A DNA stretch of 64,000 nucleotides from Struthio camelus (taxonomy: Eukaryota; Chordata; Aves; Struthioniformes; Struthionidae): positions 41,556,911 to 41,620,910 of the forward strand of contig NC_090942.1 of NCBI RefSeq assembly GCF_040807025.1, read 5' to 3'. A model generated the notes under the pieces. It had not been told where the DNA came from, searched no databases, and saw only the letters and a list, made by a program, of their open reading frames with translations. The number at the start of each line of letters is the position of its first letter. Positions within the stretch are counted from its first letter, which is position 1. Positions 24,521 through 37,665 of this stretch are shown here, in pieces. The position numbers and the translations under genes were made by a program.

Positions 24521-26234
24521 TATTTTATTGTGAACATTTCAGAGTCAACATTTTTAGTAATGTTAACAAGCAAGAGTCAGTGTTACTGAATGACCATTTA
24601 AAGCAGAGCAGAGTTTTGGCCATACGCAATCCAGACACAGACTTTAAGACGTGCATGAAATGTGCCACTGGTTTCAGAAGCAGCAGGTGAGGATTTGGGG
24701 TGCGAGGATGCTTTTTAACGCTTTCTGGTGCTTCAGGGAGAAAAACAGGTAATGAAGTTACAAACACAGACTTAACCTGTGTCAAGAAGTAGATGCCCCA
24801 AATACATGGTTTCTTGGAGAAAAGCTATAACTGGAAAAACTTTTGGGGGCCAGCAGTTTTATAAAGAGAATACAGATGTGCATGATGATGCCAAGACACC
24901 ACTGCCGTGGACTGCTGCTGTTTAAAAGCTATATACCTCCAGCAACCTGCTTCTGCAGTGGGACGGTGGTGGTCTGGTCCACACTTTTGTTTTTAAATCC
25001 TCTTGTCCTTCAGCAGGGGAATGTCTTTTTCCAGTGAAGAACTCTGTGCTGTTCAGTAGCATACACCCTGAAGTGTAAACACTCCACTGCAGGATAGGAG
25101 GACTTTTAAAGGACCAATACTGTATACGTGCAGTATTCCAGTCAAGTGTGTAAAAGACTGGTGCATACACATAGGCAGCTACATTTACCCTTTTCCAAAT
25201 GTACCAGGCTGTTTTCTTTGGATTGATTAATTATTGCCTAATTATGCAGAGCTGTAGCTCTCCATGCCCTCCTTCCATAAAGAACTGTCAAGTCTCATTT
25301 TCTTTAGATGGTTAAGCAATGGCAAACTTTAAAACATGCCTGCTTGTTACAGAGGTGTTTTCCTGCTTGAGCATGATAGTGGCCAACGATATGCTTCTTC
25401 ATATAGATATTTTTCCAGATATATATATTTTTTTCCAGTAGAATAGAAGTATCTCTTTCCATGGTGACAATTCTTACTTCAGAACAAAGCAGGAGTTTAA
25501 AACTACGTGCTCACATTGGCTCCCTTTCCAGCAAAAGAATGCTTCTCCAGTAGACTCTCTTCTTGTATAGTGTACGGTTCTGGCCAGTAACAGTTTGTGG
25601 CATTGTCTTCTGTGAAGTTTGGGCTTTTAATTTTTTTTTTTTTAAGTGTCTGTCATTCTTATCATATCTGGACAGTTACATGGGGAAAGAAAGATAAGTG
25701 ATTTCTTGGTGTGCACTGGAAATCATGTGAAAAAATTAAGTGAAAAGTCAATTAAAGTTTGTTTTATGTTGAGGCAGATGCATGCAGTTAGTAGACCATG
25801 ATACATTACAGTGACTGAATTGTGTATGTTTTATATGATGGTATGATATGCTTCTGCAGTAGAGCTAAATGAAATCTACAGATGGACCTGTTACACATTT
25901 CTGCATTCCCATTTAAATTCCCAGACAGCAATTCTTCCCTCCCCATCAAAAATATTTTTATTCATGTTTACGTATATGCTGCCATGAACTGTTAGACCTT
26001 CTAAGAAAAACAGTAGAAGAGAATCTAGGAATTTCTTTCCATTCCTTTTTCATTTACTTTTAAGCTAAATAACGTACTCTATATATGTAGTTCTTGTTGA
26101 CATTAATGTGAATTCCGTGTGCTGATGAAGGGCAGCATTGGCTCTCTGTTTCAAATTAAGACCATGTCACTTTCCTATCAGTGCACAGTGAAAGGAAGAA
26201 GCCGGTATCTACAAGTCTTTTGCACATGGGACCC

Positions 26235-26402
26235 TCATTAATTCTCAAATCATGCCTGTGAGTTAGTGAAGAATTATTACCATTTACTGTGATGTGGAAA
26301 ACTGAGGCAAAGAATGGCTTGTTCAAAGTTAGAGGTAAGTTTATGACAAAGCCAGTAATTAAAGCCAGGGTGCCTTATCTTAACTTCATTCTTTAACCAC
26401 AG
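26235..26402 (-). mobile_element. MIR-family SINE remnant, antisense
   Basis: The + strand carries the reverse complement of the MIR core and tail: CTGTGAGTTAGTGAAGAATT, ATTACCATTTACTGTGATG, GGAAAACTGAGGCAAAGAA, TGGCTTGTTCAAAGTTAGAG and CCAGTAATTAAAGCCAGGG, ending near TTCTTTAACCAC. The order and spacing match a nearly full-length reversed MIR. Confidence 0.78.
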
Positions 26403-26927
26403 GCTCACCCTACTTCTCTTAAATAATTACTCATTAAAAATAGTGTAAAATCAGTCAACTCCTATTTAAGAATATTTAGTATGACAAGTATTTAAAAAAA
26501 ATCTGTTTTTCATTTCTCATGTAATAACAAAATGAAAGATAGCTCCTAAAGATTTTGAGGGTCTTTGTTACATGCCTGGATAATGCAGAAAAGTGAATTG
26601 AATTACAAATACCGGTGCTATCTAATAGCTCAAATGCCGCATTCTTTGCAAACAAAAACCTTCAGTGATTTTGGTTGGTGAGGTTTTTGTGGAACTCTTA
26701 AGTGGAATATTTTTCATAATGTTACCACCTTAAATTGTCATTTGTGTATGCATACATGTGAAAGTATTGCAGCATATGGTAGGTTACCTTTTCCTTTATA
26801 ATTAATTAGTTATTTTGGGTTAAGTGCTATTTGCATTGAAAAGTTTGATCTGGAATACTTCATAAATATGCATGGTATTTGTAACATTTGGAAAAATCTG
26901 ATTCCTATGACTTTTAATTGTTTCTAG

Positions 26928-26954
26928 AAATAATTTCTTAAGAAGAAATTATTT
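26928..26954. repeat. 12-bp inverted repeat with 3-nt loop
   Basis: AAATAATTTCTT (26928-26939), loop AAG, AAGAAATTATTT (26943-26954). All 12 pairs are perfect. Confidence 0.9.
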
Positions 26955-28677
26955 TCCAAAACTATGATAACAGTGATTGCATTGCAGTAAAATCTACGAA
27001 CATGAAATCACCACATATTACAGGGTTTTTAACGTATTCTTCTTCCAATAAACTTCAGAATGTTGGCCTTCCACTTCACTTGTTTCCATAATAATGTATT
27101 TGATGATAATTATTCCTGTAAAGCGTATTCTCAGCTTTTAATGTTAGAAAATGTTTAAGAGCAGTAAAAAGAAAAAAAGGACACAAAACTTGGAATTTTT
27201 TTTTGTATATTTGCAGAAGTTAACAACACTTCTGAAATAGAAGTTGGTTGTTTCTGTGTCAGAGGAATACCCCAAAGCATTAAGACCAACTCTTTGGGGA
27301 AAATATAGATTATTTCATTCCAGTCTCACAATGCTAACTCAGTCTTGCCTACCTCTCTACGTCTAAGATACGTTGGGAGGGATTGCAGGTTTTCCCAAAG
27401 AGATCAAATAGCAAGGTATCTTTTTATGCAGGAGCAAGCTTTATAAGCTTACAACTTCTAGATCCATTGATAAGGTGTAGGTGTTAGGTAGCTAGTAAAA
27501 TACCTACCTTATGACGTTTGTAGCTAGGTAGAAGAAGTACTTTTTAAAACATTTTTCTCCTTTCTGCTTGAATTAAATGATTGCCATGTGATTTCAGTGA
27601 ATAAGCTGACTTTTGTTCCAATTAAGGATGAAGGTGAATCTGAATTAGAACTTAGTGATAAACCCGTCTTTGAGAAGAAAACGAGGCAAATTCTTCTCTA
27701 CTCTTGGCCATAGGAGGTATATGGAGGTTAAACATAGGCATAGATAAAATGGAGGTGCAAAAGACTGAAGAAGTCACAATCTGTTTTAAGTATAAATGAC
27801 AGTTTTCAAAGGACTTGCCTTAATTTCAGAATACAATGTACCAATTCAAAGTTTGTGTTCACAAAATGAGAATTTTTTTTTTTTAATGGATTAAAACTGC
27901 ATTTAAGAGGGGAATGTCACCCTTTCCACTTGACGATACCATGCTAAAGAATAAGTCTTTGCACTGCTTTCTAAAGAGCCTTGTGCTGCTTGGGAGGGGA
28001 AAAAAAGGCACTCACACACACTACCTCTTTCCTTTGTAGCGATTGCTCTGTGGAAACACTGCATAAATTGACAGGGGAAAGGAAGCTGTCTTTAAGCTAG
28101 TAGAATATAAGGAGCTGGCAGGGTGAAGGCACCTTCAATTTGGCTTGGTATCTGAAGTGCATAGGACAATTGGCTGGGCAGAGGGAGCCTGACTCCAGCT
28201 GAGAACGTGTGCACTGGGCTGACCTTCCCAGACAGCATGCCAGCAGAGATTAGACTTTCCTCAAGTGCTCCCTTGTTAATCCAGTCTTTTCTCCAATGTG
28301 TTTTGTCTTTCAAATGCTTAAAATTACTATGAACTTTACAGTCCAGGTTGCTTTCTTCTATTCTATGTTTGTTGGCCAAAGATAGTATTTCATCCATATG
28401 CACTGCTTTCTTAATTTTTTATTGATCTTTTAAATGCTCTTATAGTTTATGGTGTTTTCCCTGATTTATTTCCTTGAAGTGTGCAGCAGATCTGATTTTT
28501 CTTCCCCCACCCCACCCCACTCCCCCAGTGAAAATCATGGTGGATAAGGTGTGGTTCCTTTGGCTCTGAGTAAACTGACTGAGGGCAGAACATGATGTGG
28601 TGTTTTTGACATACTAAAACAGCTTTAGGCTTGAGCTAAAGGAAAATACCCCAGCCTCTTTAGAAAGAATGAGATGT

Positions 28678-28686
28678 GATCAAAGC
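28678..28686 (-). promoter_or_regulatory. TCF/LEF core motif
   Basis: GATCAAAGC is the reverse complement of GCTTTGATC, an optimal TCF/LEF binding core (SCTTTGATS). It is one of several in intron 1. LGR5 is an established Wnt/TCF target in mammals. Occupancy here is inferred, not shown. Confidence 0.35.
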
Positions 28687-29579
28687 ATGCCTACTCTTCA
28701 GGGATTTAGCAATTCATGTGGCAAATCCCTATACTCCGTGCTCGGTACTCTTTGCTGAGAAGGCCTGAGTAACTTCTGTGCAATTTTACTGATCAGGTGT
28801 GAGAAGTTTCATGCCTGGAGAATTATAAAAGAAAGAAATGCAGTTGAAGAAGGGTAGGACTTGAATTGATGTTATTGTTACCTGTTGAAGGAATGCTACC
28901 CTCTTGGTTCTTTTGGTATAGGGAATTCAAAGAAAATCACAAAACTAAGACAAGCGATGCACAGATTGTTCTATATGTGATAGTGACTCCTGGTATCCCT
29001 ACTTTTATTCCCAAGAAGCCCGCTTTTTTTCTAAGCGTCTACTGGCAACAGCTCGAATTGTTTGAATTAGAGACTTAGGAATGAACATTAAAGCAGCAGC
29101 ACCCTCACAGAAGTGCCATCCTGGAGCATCTTTGCCATTTAGATGCCATCAGCTGCTGCTCGGAGAAGTGATTACTCAAGCTGATGGAGCACAAGCCAGC
29201 TAGTGTCATAGTAGGCACCAGCAATACCTTGAACCCCATGCAAGAGTGAAATGGGATAGCAATGCCGATCACTAGGAATTAGTACGATATGTCCCTAGCT
29301 TCATAAGGCATTTGCTGAGGCAGTGCATTCTGCATCAGCTTCCAGTTTTACTCTTTTGCTATATTTTATTATTTTTTTAGCAATGAGCGTCTGGGTTTGG
29401 GGGAAGTGACCATAGCCCTATGTTCCATGCCAGAAAGGAGAAGTTGCACTCTTATGACTAGACGCTACCACAAAAAATAATTATGCTGAAGGCTAGTGTT
29501 ATCTAACAGTGATAATTACAATAATCAACCACTCCTAAATTAAGATTTTATTGGTAACAAATGGGCTCTTAGTTTAGGC

Positions 29580-29700
29580 CCAGTTGTATAATTTGGCTCT
29601 AGTCCTGCAAATACTTATCCAGATACTTAACTTCAGTGTCAGGAATGGTTCCACTGAAATCACATGTGCAAATGTTTGTAGGATTAAGGCCTTGTGTAAT
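29580..29700. repeat. Fragment resembling an ancient amniote inverted-repeat element
   Basis: AGTCCTGCAAATACTTATCC, ATACTTAACTTCAGTG, TTCCACTGAAATCACATGTG and TGCAAATGTTTGTAGGATTA read like two inverted halves around a CCACTGAAATCA centre. This resembles an old dispersed element seen in bird, turtle and crocodile DNA (ends CCTGCAAACACTTA / GTGTTTGCAGGAT), by recall. No family name is claimed. Confidence 0.45.
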
Positions 29701-30044
29701 TTGAAAACAATTACCCCCTTCCCCCAAAATGAACTCATTTGTGTGGAATGGTTTCACCAAGATGTTCTGCCACACTGTCTCTTAACACAGCTTGGTGAAG
29801 CATTATATTTATGATAAATCATTTAAAAGCCTATATTTCAAAATATTTTGAAATCTGATTTAAAACATATATTAATTTAATTTGAATAGCACTGTTTTCC
29901 CACAGTATTAAGAGCAATTAAGTAATCTCTAAAGCCTTATTTGTTATTACAAATTGACATACCATTTTGCCTAGTACAAAGGTACATGCCTTCTTTTTGT
30001 ACAGGAGATATGGTAAGGTGTGTGTGGAGATGTATATTTATTTT

Positions 30045-30061
30045 TATATATATATATATAT
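30045..30061. repeat. (TA)n microsatellite
   Basis: About eight uninterrupted TA units follow a T-rich stretch in intron 1. Confidence 0.95.
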
Positions 30062-30185
30062 CTTTAGTTTGCTCAAAGCCTATCTGCACAGTGTAGGACA
30101 AACAAACAAAGCTCCCACCACACAAAATCTCCTCTTTCATTTGCAGACACTTGAATAGAAACTTCCATTTTTATTGAGAGTAGCT

Positions 30186-30245
30186 CTGCTTACTAAGGTT
30201 GCCGAACTTAAGCACGTGCAAAAGTATTTGCAGGATTGGGACTTG
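30186..30245. repeat. Second fragment of the same ancient inverted-repeat type
   Basis: GAACTTAAGCACGTGCAAAA followed by GTATTTGCAGGATTGGGACT corresponds to one half of the element seen at 29580-29700 (its TTTGTAGGATTA end). It lies only about 490 bp away, so the two may be parts of one disrupted insertion. Confidence 0.45.
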
Positions 30246-31129
30246 ATTTGTATAACAGTGGTGTATAAATTTGACCTTTTCAGTCTCCATGGTTTTTTTT
30301 TTTTAGTCCTCATATCGTATTGCTTTTCCCATAAGAAATATGCAGTAATTTTATGCTGTTATTTATGAAGGTGGACGGAGGTAAAGATGATATTTGGTAT
30401 TACTAGTTCTGCATTTTCTTCCTTTTTTTTTTTCTTTTTTTGTTAGTTCCTTTACAAAATACTTCATTCTACTTTGCCTGAGGAAGAACATTATTGCACT
30501 GGTGTTGCACAGAAATAAAATTTCTCTAATCCTGTTTCTGCAGCAGTAGGCATCTTATGATGCCGGTAGTACCATGTCTTCTGGATCCTGTGATAATATA
30601 AATGCTAGACTAAGTGAATGAGAGAACAGATGTGAGATGATGTCAGCATTAAGGGAAGTGTAACTGCACTGATCTGGTATTCACTGAGTCTGTAAATGAG
30701 TCTCTGTGTACCCCAAGGGGAAAAGTAGGTCATAGCTGGCAAAGGAAACAAGTAAGATAAGTCAAAGCTTGCTCTCAGCCATCACAGAAAATTACCTGTT
30801 CTGAACCACCTTGATGAGTAACTGGCCTTTGAGTCTTTTATCACTGATCAATTTGGCTTAGAGGGCTGCCTCAGAAATTAAATCCTTCTGCTGTTGGTCT
30901 CACATGTGATGAGATTGTGTTTGTATATGTGGTAGAGGGCAGAACAGGTTATCCATTGCCCAGAAATAAAATTGAGGGAAGTGAGATTCATCCTCATGTA
31001 GTCATAGAATCCAAAGCTCCTTAAATGCCCTGATTCACAGATGTTGCCATCTTAGATGCGTAAAGAAAGGGCAGGAACAAATGTAAACTGCTTCTGGGAA
31101 GAGGGAGAATGGCTAGGTAGTTACGGCCA

Positions 31130-31260
31130 GGATCTAGGTAGCAAGACCTTTGGGTTCTACTCCATGCTACCATAATAGAATAATTTACAACTTTAAACTT
31201 TAAGTCACTCAACTTTTCTGTACTCTTACTCTATATACTTACATGATGATTGAGACAGCT
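31130..31260 (+). mobile_element. Possible MIR-like SINE remnant
   Basis: AAGACCTTTGGGTTCTACTC, TTTAAGTCACTCAACTTTTC and TGTACTCTTACTCTA resemble the MIR/MIR3 head and the AAGTCACTTAACCTCTCTG core. Only two blocks are convincing, so this remains tentative. Confidence 0.4.
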
Positions 31261-34200
31261 ATCTACATCTGAGTTGACTAATTTGGTAGTAGCTGATAAA
31301 TGTGGAGATCAGTAGATTACGAACACTTAATGAGGTGCTAATTATGACTATGACATAAAGGTGAAATCCCAAAGGATTTTCTTCTCTTCTTAAGGATATC
31401 TGCTTTTTGGTTTTGCTCACAGCTATCTTCATGGGCTGAACTCTCTGTTAGGTAAGGTTCTTATTGAAACAAGTAAAATCCACACAGGCACCTGAAAACA
31501 GTATTTGACCTGCGGACAAGAAAATACAGGTTCCATATGCTTGGTGCAATACGGAAGTATTGCCTGAATTCATGCTGAAGTTGCGCAAAGACAAGGATTT
31601 GGAAAAGGGCCAAGAAAAGTGCACATTCAACCCTGTGACCTGACAAGGGTCTCAGGGAGTAAATTCCAGTCTGATAGTGTCCCCACATAAAGCCTCAACG
31701 TGTTGACTTTTACCTGCAACAGGCACACACAGTTACAGGAAGATTAACAGAGGAGCAAAAAGTGCATTGTGAAGAGAGGAATGCCATGTAGCTTGGGAGC
31801 CCATCGGTGCTGGTGCTACAGAGTAGTGAAATGTGGATCTCATCAGGCGGCTCAACCAGTTTTTAAACCCTCAGGGGAAGTGCCACTAATGCAAATCACA
31901 GTTTACCCTCACAGGTTTGCAGTTTAGTCTTACTGTATAGGGTACAGTTATCTTGACATGGCTATTACCTGTCACATTTGTGACTAACTGGCCCCAGCAG
32001 AGATAGCATAACACCTAAGTATGGTTGTGGTGGAGTAGGGAGTATGGGTTTGCAGTACTGCCACTAGGTGTTTTTTAAAAATTAAGTATGGGGCACTGTG
32101 AAAAAGTAATTTGGAGCAAAATAAGGGGTTCACATGGTGTTATTTGGGGCTAGCACTGAATAAGGGACAGTGTGGAGCTCACGATCCTGAGGATAGTGTA
32201 TGGAAAAGCTCTGAGCACCTCAAGTGTATGGAGGCTATATGTCTTTACCTGTTGCCTGTACATACATAGAGCAGTGTGAACTGCTGAGTGCCAGGACATT
32301 ATTGGTGCCTATCCAAGCAGAAGATGGGAAAGGGAAGGGCAGGACAAGTATCTTGAAACATGCTACTTACCTACCTGAAGGCCAGAGACAACTTAAAATA
32401 TAGCTGAACAAGTTCTTGAAGTCACGAAATAAGTGTTTTTAGAATAAAATGCTTACTGAATTCAAAAGGTAAGGGGAAAATGTCTTTCATCTGGGATAGA
32501 AAATGCCAATGTGTAGGAACATATGTATGTGAAAGAACTTTGTAGGGGAAGTATTTTGAGGGCTGTTTGGGTGGGATATTTCTAGAGGGAATGGAGGAAA
32601 AAAGACTTACTGCCAGATTAATCTCTGCATGTAACTGTGTGTGTGTAATTTAATGGACTTATGCCAAGAGAGACTTTAGGGGTTTTTTTGTGCTCTGCTT
32701 ATTACTAAGGGAGCTAACTTGGTTCTGTGGTATTGGTACTGCTAAAATAAATTTAGTTTGAAAAATTTGAAGATTACAGGAAAGCATTAAATAATATCAT
32801 TAAAATGAAGCATTTACTTAAATTCGTTTCACAAATGTGCCAACTCTAACAGCTTCTTATATGTTATTGCTGTTCAGGGTGTTTGTCTTCCTGAAACAAA
32901 TAAAAGTCAAAATTGTTTTTAGGGAAAAAAGGCTTTTAAACATACAGCCAAGTGATCATTATTGTGTTGTTTATGTCAGCATGTAGACTGTGCCAGGAGA
33001 CTTTTGTTATATAAAGGAGTTGTGGTCAACTGTGCAGACTTCCCAGCAGTTTCAGGAAGGTGGGATTTTTCTTTTGTTTTTCAAAGTGGGGTTTTTTTGA
33101 TAGTATTCAGTGAAAACTGCAACAGATTTTTGTGGAGGATGCTTACGCAGCACTGTGATACATTCATTACGTTTCTTATAGACAAAGAGAGCCATTCTGC
33201 CAAATAGAGTTATCAAAATCACATTTCTTCACATATTAATGCCTCAGCTGTTTTGCCTTCAGTGTCTGCCTCCAGTCAATCTGAAGAGTCCTGTAAACCT
33301 GAAGCCAGATGTGGTCTGTTTTCTACATTGATCATCAATCATGGATATAGCATCTTACGGTCATGTAGCTCTATGTTCCTGCCTGTCTGACTATGGGGGA
33401 CTGTCATAAGAGCATCAGATGTCACAAGGAATTTGCAATATCCAGAATCACTGGCTGGTACTATTTACAGTATTGTATCTCTTTGTGAGAAGTATATAGG
33501 GAAATGCTGCATGCTCTCAACATGCTGCTAGCTTAATCTAGTTCAGTGAACTGGCTTATAATCAGTTTTCATAAACCCTTATCAGAATAAACTGAAACTC
33601 CTTTTGATTATGTGGATTGAGCTCCTGCTATGTCACAACTCGTTTTATTGCAGAGGTTTCTGTTGGGTTGTGGTGAGTCTAATCTAAGGGGAAATTATTC
33701 ACTCTTATCCAAATATCGCCATCTATGAAGTACACAAACAGATTTGTTTTTCCTTATTTGGTGAATGAATAATTGCTTAAGTACACGATGATAGTAACTG
33801 TAAAAGATATTCATTTGATTACCTCTGCATAGAGAGCTTGTGTATTAGAAGTGTTCACAGCTCTTATAAGGCAGCATTAAGGTGGCTGTTCAAAAAACAT
33901 GTACTGATCAAGATTAGACCAAATGACAGTAAGCACTCTGTGTATCATCAGGTAACAATATGAATTTGGGAAACAGCTGAATGTCTTAGCCGTAGCAGAA
34001 AGACATAGAGAAACAATGTTCTTTCTCAGCAAAGTGATGTGTCTCTCACTGAAAGTGTGGTCTTTCAGCCAGTAATATCACTACGAGCACTGAAGATACA
34101 TAAAATACATTTCTAGCTATAACATAGTGAAACAAAATTACACACAGAATAAACTTTCTATCACTTCTCTTCCTGTTATGTGATGATGTTTATCAGAAGG

Positions 34201-37200
34201 GATTCCAGCAACTAAAATATTTGGTAAACTTACATTTATAACCAAGCTTAGATGTTAATCTGAGTGTTCCTCTGTGCCAGCAAGTCCATCACGATGAAAT
34301 GCTTTGGACCAGTACTGTCCAATGTGACTCTTTAGAAGAAGGCTGTGTGAAAAAGCAGCTAGTATATTTGTACACTGTTTAAACCTCTGAGCATCTCCTC
34401 GCTTACTAGACAAACAAAAGTCTTCAAACAGTGTAACAGGCAGACTTACGAATCAGTCCACTTGGAAGCAATTGGAACAGGCGTGTCGCTACTGCAGTAG
34501 TCTTGCGTGCACTTTGGGAACACATGGTTCAAGTCTATGTAAACTGACCTGAAAGAAACACCCCAGGGCTGCACCAGGTAGGGAGGATGACACAGAACAA
34601 AATTTTTCTCTGTTCGCCTTGGCACCATTGACAAAGATGAAATGTGAGGTGACTATTTCTCAGTACTTAGAGGCTTTGAAGTTGTATATTACTAAGATGA
34701 TTCAGCAGCATTGTTTCAGAGCATATCATTCTTGAATAAATATTTTAACAATGTTGTTATATATATGCTTTCACTTCTAGTTTAAAAAAGACAAAAAGTT
34801 TTTTAAATAGCTTGTGAGGGCAAGTATAACAAAGTAACTTAACTGTGCACAGAGATTGATCTTAGCCCACAAAGATTTGGGTGTTTCATTCTCCACACTC
34901 ACAACATTTAGGTATCTATTTCAGTCTTTTCTTCTAGGTTATCATCTATCATAATAGATAATATAGCTCATGTGAAATTAGGAGTTTTATTTCCTATTAA
35001 TAATCTTTTGATTTGTTTCATTTTCATAATAATTTTTCTCACCAGGTTGCTGGCATGAGATCATAAACTAATTTAAAAGTTACTGTAGAGCCCTCCAACC
35101 ACAAGGGAGATGCACAGAGTTGCATTAACATAATATTTTAGATGCTGAATATTGATGGATTAAAAATTCTGACTAGACAAATGAAAGTACAAGTTAAGCT
35201 GTAGAGCAACGTCTTAAAACATGACAGGGAGTAGGCCTGCAGTTTTCTCAAAAAGAGTAATGAAATAATACTTAGGTTTTCCACTGTAAGAAATCAGTTT
35301 GAGATAGCACCATAAAAGTGCATAAGTGAGGCTGAGTGATGTTCTAAAATGAATAAAAGGTTGTTAAATACTGAAAGAGTAGCATGAGGTACAGAACTGA
35401 TAAAAACAAAGTACACCTTGAAAAATATTAAGAACAATTTCCTAAGGGATATTGGAGTAGATTTTATGCTCCTTCTAAAATCTGGGTCTGCAAGGGGCAG
35501 GTAGAGGTACATTGCCATTTTAAAAAAGTTTCCATTATAGGCTATTTATGACAGCAGCGTAGCTCTCAATGAAATTAGAAAAACCCTAAGGCCGCTTTCT
35601 AGAAAAGCGGTCCTGGGAACTGCTCTACTATTCAGAATTGTCAGGCAGAAAAATGTAAGTATCTTCCATCAGCTTCTGATGATGTTTTCCTTATGCTGTA
35701 GTCTCTCTGGTCCCAAGAGAGATGGTTGCTTACAGACAAGTGAGCCACGTTTGCATTGATCCTCAGCTGGGAGAAGTCACTGAAGCACCGTTCCCTAGTT
35801 CTGTTAAAAGTGACTGAGAGCTGACAGAACTATTAATTTCTTCATATATAAATGCTGTAGTTGAAATCGTTGGCTTTTCTTGGATCTTAATAGACACATC
35901 TTATTCTTAAATTTTAACATGTAGAAGAGCTGACTAGATAACTATGAGCTTTGCTAGCTCTAAGTAAAGGTCTCTGGTAAAATGATTAGATTTGTTATAC
36001 ATATTATTATCTGTGTTCCAGGGACAAAAACAAATGCAGACTAGTGCAAAGGCTAGCATCTGCATGCTAATAATTTCAGCTGATTCAGTGCAGATGCTCC
36101 ATACAGAAACTCATTAACTCTTACCTCAGTACAACGTGTAAAATATATTAAGATATAGAAATTAATATAGTTTTTCTCAGTTTCTGAATCTTCCTTTCTG
36201 TCAAGGTAGAAAGGCTTTTGAGGTTCTATTACGGATTACTTTTGTATCTGAGGAAAAATATACCTTATATTCATGGGAGTTAGGCATTACCTACTTTTGA
36301 ATACAGGTGCAGATCTAGCATGTTTGTGTTTGAAGGAAAGACAGGTCATGATGTGACTGGTGTGATACCAGGCAATCCAAATATGGGGATTATTGCCTCC
36401 ATATTATCTGCGCAATGCCTGGTCCCTGCCTAGTAAGCCTGTGTTTGCTATCTGCACCTTTTTAAGTGCCTATACAGCTTTTGCAGCCTCTGTCTTTACC
36501 ATCTTTAAGCTGTTAAAGTGGGGAAGAGATGCCTCACACCAGAAAACTAAAAGCTTTTTCAGGCTTCACTACTTACTCTTCCAGATATAGGAGGAGATTT
36601 TCATAAGATTTTTCTAGCTAACAAGTTGGAATTACATGTCTCTCTCACGTTTTAAGACATTAAGTGGCAAGATGAAGAACGGATATCAGAAGACTGTTTA
36701 CTTTGCAAGTAACAGTTGGTGAATCACACAAATACGTTTGTGTGTACTTGTGTGCAGGCTGGGAAAGTGGTTCTGGCAAATATTTGGACCTTAATATGTT
36801 TGGCAGTTTTTTTTTGTTTTGTTTTACCTCAATTCTTATATGCTAAGTGTGCCTCATAGTCACACTGGAAATCTGCAAACCTATGCAAAACTACACTGAT
36901 TAAAAGCAAGAGCATGACTGCAAGTGTATAGGCAGTAGAGAACGGCCACGTAACAGCCTGCCTAAACCTAATCTTCAGATCACTAGCTAGTTTTCTATCA
37001 TGTTCCTAGGTCCATCTGCTTCTGAAAATAGACATTGTCAAAAAAACTGCGGTGAAAATTGGGTGGTCTTGTTATCACTGTGAACTGAGATTTCTAGTAA
37101 GATAGAGTCAAATTATTAAAGAGTCTCTGAACTATAAAATAATCAGAAATGGGGAAGGTTGGAACTGAACCACTGGGCAGGCTGTGTTCTGAACGGCAAC

Positions 37201-37648
37201 GTAGGAGGCTGCAAAATGAATCAGACCAAGATGATTAAATCAATACCTCATTCCAATAGTGGCTGCTCCTACGTGCTTCAGAGAATATTTAACTGTTAGG
37301 TTATAAGTGAAAATATTTGTAGCCCATGATATTTAATATACTTGTGAATATTCTTATTTCTGAGAGCATTTTGACAGCATCTTGTCTGTACCTTTTCTGA
37401 ATCCTGTCAAAATACTGTTTTCATCTACCTCAGGACAACAGTTTTCACAGATACAAATACAGCATTTTTAAAAACAATAAAATTTAACCATAAAATTAGA
37501 ATAGCTTTATTATCACAGGAATCTCTTTGATCATTATTGTAAAGAGGAAAAATATGTATAGTTTAATGACTTTCTCTTTCATTAATTGTACATAATTTGG
37601 CACAACCATCCTATTCATCTTCTCTCTAAACTAATCAATCTTGATCTG

Positions 37649-37665
37649 TTTTTTTTTTTTTTTTT
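37649..37665. repeat. Poly-T run (T17)
   Basis: Seventeen consecutive T lie in intron 1. No adjacent retroelement body was recognised on either side. Confidence 0.95.

Noticed and set aside
33716..33732. Additional CTCF-like site (reverse, core AGATGGCG)
   Set aside because: Only the right half of the motif fits, and the left half mismatches at four positions.
37649..37665. T17 and similar A/T runs as retroposon tails
   Set aside because: No retroelement body or target-site duplication is visible next to them.
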